A stretch of DNA of 17,029 nt from Blastocatellia bacterium (GTDB lineage Bacteria > Acidobacteriota > Blastocatellia > Pyrinomonadales > Pyrinomonadaceae): assembly GCA_003175865.1 (NCBI GenBank), contig PSRF01000401.1, forward strand, positions 1 to 17,029. The letters run 5' to 3'. Both the position numbers and the translations under genes were made by a program. This document shows positions 14,081 through 17,029 of the stretch, piece after piece (the first letter of the stretch is position 1; each line of letters starts with the position of its first letter). The notes below the pieces were generated by a model. That model was not told where the DNA came from, ran no database searches, and was given only the letters and a program-made list of their open reading frames with translations.

Positions 14081-17029
14081 TTATTGATCCTCGCCGCTCG
14101 TTGCTCGTTGTCGTTGCTGACCACCACGCCCCTCACCACGACCAACATTCAAGTTGTCGTAGTTCAATGCGGCATTGAACAGCAGGAAAAACTCACCCTG
14201 CGTTTGATGGCGCCACATCGGGTTCGTCGCAAACATCACAACGTGACCACGTCCAACTGGAATATCAACGACTGCCGGACGGTTTGCCAGTTCCGAGCCG
14301 CCAGCCAACATGCCGCTGACGAGCAAGTTCTTTTCATCTGAGGCAAAACGCATGATCACTCGCGGTCGCAACTGCGGTGGCACGAAGAACGGACTCTCGC
14401 GTTGTTCATCTGTTATCTGATCGGGCGACGGACGATTTGCTGGATCAACCGGACGCGGCTGAGGCATCGCCTGAATCACATCCGGATCAGTGACGCCTCC
14501 TCGGCCTGAAGCACGACCAGAGCCTGGCGCGCTACCTGGACCACCTTCACCGCCACCTCCACCAAATCCACCGCCTCCACCACTGCCGACTGCAACCTGA
14601 AACAGTGGCGCCTGATTAAAGTAAAGCGCGAGTGAGTCTGCGTAGCCGTACGCGATTGGACTCTTTCGATCAGCAAAACTGGCGTTGTAGATCGATCCGC
14701 GCGCCTGTAACTTGTCTGCCTGCTGAATCGAAACTCCGTTAGTGATGCCGTAGTCGATTGGTACTTGTGAAATACCGGCAATCGTGATGAAGAGGCCTCC
14801 GTCTTCAACGAACCTCTGAAGATTCGCGATGCCGATTACGCCCATGCCACCGCGCATGTCGTCTGTTTGATCGGGCGAGTTTGCGAAGCTAGGCGTCAAA
14901 GCGGAACCCTTCCACGGAATTGGGTCGCCGCGCTTCGGCATCCCGTTGACAATTGTCTGCGCAGAGCCGCCACCCACAGGTGGAAAGATAATCACGTCAA
15001 ACTTCTCACGTAGATTAGGTGTGTTACCTAACACTTGGTCGGAAATGTATGTGTAAGGAACCTGCAGTCGATCAAATTCGATGCGATACCAGCCTTCGTT
15101 CTGCGTGTTGATCCAGGTATGAACGATCGCGATCCGCGGCACTGCAAGCGCGTGAGTCTTCACTTCCGGAACCTTGTCCACGCCCTGCGCTTTTAATCCC
15201 AATTCAGCGACAGCAGACTCCAGGCGTTGCTTTAGATCTGGTGGGTTACCCTCTGTCGGCACGATGAACGAACCGGCACTGAATTGTTGTTCCCCGACTT
15301 TGAAGGAATCTTCAGCCGCGTTCATCTTCACGTCTTTTAATTTGAAACGAAGAGTGGCGAGCGTGTTGTCGGTGTTGTGATTGATAACGAATGCGACGGG
15401 TGTTCCCGCAGCTGTAAGTTGCCCGGTCACCTTCGCATCACTCGTTAACAATGTCATCGGCACGCTGAGCACGCTCTTTTCCGTTACTCGAACAGTCTTC
15501 ACGTTTCGCATTGCTCCCATTGTCCAACCTGTATCGTCGTAGGGCGGAGGGTCGCTGACGTTGTAGTACTGAGTATCCAAGAGCATGTCAGCCATGCGCG
15601 AGTACGGTTGGTCCATGCGAACGATGTAAGAACCTGCCGGATACTTCTGATCCTTAACCGTAAACTCTTTGTCGCTGCGATGAACTTCAATGCCACGCAG
15701 GCGCATCAGGTTAACCATGTCAGCGGCCTCAACAGGACGGGGTGTATCGCCAGGAATGATGTAAGCGGTTGGGCCTTCATTCGATGCTTTGTCAATGGAG
15801 CGCTTGCTCTTCAAATAAAAGTTATTCAGGAAACGTTCGGTGTTATTTGCGACGAAGTTCATCGCAAACAAAAGAGCCGATTGCTGCATGTTGATGTTGT
15901 TACGCATCGACCAGTTCACACGCGGGAACGGTGGATTAGGGCGGTACCAAACGCGTGAAGTTTGAGCTGGTGGCAAGGTACGTTCGCGCGTGTCTGCGCC
16001 GCCATTGCCAAACGTTTCATAGAACCGTCCGATGGAGTTGGCGCCTGTAGCGATGTAGAGCATGTAGTTTGGCGCCCAGCCATCGTAGAAACCGTGTGTC
16101 CAAACACCAGGCACACCACGCTTCGTCATCTCTTCGATTTCGTGATACGCGAGTAGTTGAAATTCATCGATGGCGAGTGGATCGAGCCATGCGTTGTACG
16201 GTCCGGTGCCCGTCATTGTGTAGAGGTAGGGCACTGACTCGTGCAAATCGTGGAGCACTGTCGGGTGGTACTCGAGAAACGTACGCATCTGATTGCGCGT
16301 GAGTGCCAGCGCGAGACCGAGTCCATCTCGATTGTTGTCGTGTGCGACGTACTTACCCCAGTAAAGCAAGGATGGCATCGCCTTGCCGGGATTCGCCTTG
16401 CGATAGTTATACAAATCAACCATTCGATCGCGACCGTCAACTTCGAGCGCCGGCGTGATCATCACAATTACATTTTTGCGAATCGCTTCGATGAATGGTG
16501 AATCTTCAACGGCGAGACGAAACGCCAGTTCCATCAACATCTCCGGCGAACCAGTCTCCGGAGAATGTATCGAACCGGAAGCCCAGTAAAATGGTTTGCC
16601 TTCTGTGACGAGTTGTTGCGCTTCAGTCGCACTGATTCGACGTGGGTCCGCCAGCTTTGCAGTTATGTCCTTGTAGCGATCAAGCTTTGTGAGATTCGCT
16701 TCATCACTCACAAGCACGAGCATTTGCTCACGGCCTTCTTCACTCTTCTCCGGAGCGGTCAACACACGCACGCGTGGAGACGCCGCTGCAAGTTCGCGGT
16801 AATAGCGATACATGTCCGCGGTGTGCGTGAGTTTGTTGGGTGTGCCGATAACGTAGCCGAGTACTTTGTCGGGCGATGGAATCTTTGTCGAAGCTGGCAG
16901 GTGATCGACCAGCTCTGTCATGAAGTATTTCTCGGTTGTGTACTCGGCGATCTTCTCACCGTAAGCGGCGTTGAGTGGCGAGCGCGGCGTCGTGTATTTG
17001 GGATTTACCGCCGGATTGGTTTCAGGTCC
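14081..17029 (-). CDS. Large M14-family zinc carboxypeptidase, N terminus outside the window
   Basis: The frame is open from the right edge of the window to a TAA at 14083-14081, giving at least 982 residues; the ATG at 16921 is internal, since convincing coding sequence (NPKYTTPRSPLNAAYGEKIA) precedes it. The M14 zinc ligands are visible: H-S-P-E in GSIHSPETGSPEM and a third His in LHDLHESVPYL. DNNRDG resembles the Asn-Arg substrate-binding pair. After the catalytic domain come a beta-rich middle and a region that looks like a glutamine-amidotransferase or flavodoxin-like fold (VIIFPPVGGG; LQRFVEDGGLFITIAG). Next is a Gly-rich linker (GSGGGGGFGGGGGEGG, around 14520-14600) and a short C-terminal domain. 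Such large Acidobacteriota proteins are usually secreted, but the signal region is not in the window. The gene is first of four co-directional genes. Confidence 0.92.
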   Translation of the reverse strand, partial: GPETNPAVNPKYTTPRSPLNAAYGEKIAEYTTEKYFMTELVDHLPASTKIPSPDKVLGYVIGTPNKLTHTADMYRYYRELAAASPRVRVLTAPEKSEEGREQMLVLVSDEANLTKLDRYKDITAKLADPRRISATEAQQLVTEGKPFYWASGSIHSPETGSPEMLMELAFRLAVEDSPFIEAIRKNVIVMITPALEVDGRDRMVDLYNYRKANPGKAMPSLLYWGKYVAHDNNRDGLGLALALTRNQMRTFLEYHPTVLHDLHESVPYLYTMTGTGPYNAWLDPLAIDEFQLLAYHEIEEMTKRGVPGVWTHGFYDGWAPNYMLYIATGANSIGRFYETFGNGGADTRERTLPPAQTSRVWYRPNPPFPRVNWSMRNNINMQQSALLFAMNFVANNTERFLNNFYLKSKRSIDKASNEGPTAYIIPGDTPRPVEAADMVNLMRLRGIEVHRSDKEFTVKDQKYPAGSYIVRMDQPYSRMADMLLDTQYYNVSDPPPYDDTGWTMGAMRNVKTVRVTEKSVLSVPMTLLTSDAKVTGQLTAAGTPVAFVINHNTDNTLATLRFKLKDVKMNAAEDSFKVGEQQFSAGSFIVPTEGNPPDLKQRLESAVAELGLKAQGVDKVPEVKTHALAVPRIAIVHTWINTQNEGWYRIEFDRLQVPYTYISDQVLGNTPNLREKFDVIIFPPVGGGSAQTIVNGMPKRGDPIPWKGSALTPSFANSPDQTDDMRGGMGVIGIANLQRFVEDGGLFITIAGISQVPIDYGITNGVSIQQADKLQARGSIYNASFADRKSPIAYGYADSLALYFNQAPLFQVAVGSGGGGGFGGGGGEGGPGSAPGSGRASGRGGVTDPDVIQAMPQPRPVDPANRPSPDQITDEQRESPFFVPPQLRPRVIMRFASDEKNLLVSGMLAGGSELANRPAVVDIPVGRGHVVMFATNPMWRHQTQGEFFLLFNAALNYDNLNVGRGEGRGGQQRQRATSGEDQ

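Overview
This 17 kb window is chromosomal DNA of a Gram-negative-type bacterium of moderate GC content. The gene set fits Acidobacteriota, most likely class Blastocatellia: a lipoprotein M2 (ACE-like) peptidase, a very large secreted M14 peptidase, a VTT-family membrane protein, a full-length Lhr helicase, and abundant palindromic repeats that also sit in frame inside a gene. The taxonomy is inference from gene content and repeat style; there is no rRNA or other marker here. I found no phage, IS transposase, CRISPR array, tRNA or rRNA.

Layout, left half. An uncharacterised helical protein runs in from the left edge (to 872). A palindromic GATTGCTGATTGC-type repeat and a small remnant of an acyltransferase-3 membrane protein follow. 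Then come a VTT/DedA-like membrane protein (1228-1863) and a 77-residue basic protein (1949-2182). Facing them on the minus strand are an NADPH-dependent FMN reductase (2240-2794) and a secreted metallo-beta-lactamase-fold hydrolase (2920-3954). A compound hairpin element (4000-4204) separates these from the plus-strand M2 peptidase lipoprotein (4303-6126). Next are a small uncharacterised minus-strand gene (6246-6602), an intrinsic terminator, and a secreted Arg/Asp/Tyr/Gly-rich protein (6795-7301).

Layout, right half. Four genes lie head to tail on the minus strand. In transcription order they are a large M14 peptidase (running in from the right edge to 14081), a YceH/DUF480 protein (13963-13310), an endonuclease III-like Fe-S DNA glycosylase (13118-12432) and an Lhr-type helicase (12181-7607). 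Three hairpin elements (D, C and B) fill the gaps between them. D and C leave only a few bases to either neighbour at their tightest edges, and B provides the stop codon of the glycosylase gene. The glycosylase next to Lhr suggests a DNA repair theme.

The most unusual aspect is the density and placement of the palindromic elements. One family (A, B, C and an arm at the left window edge) has conserved tips, a variable spacer of about 19 nt, and a long hairpin stem that is perfect over 31 bp in element B. A second family (D) also forms the core of element A. A third palindrome is inserted in frame inside the Lhr coding sequence, and a fourth repeat type occurs both between genes and in frame in Lhr.
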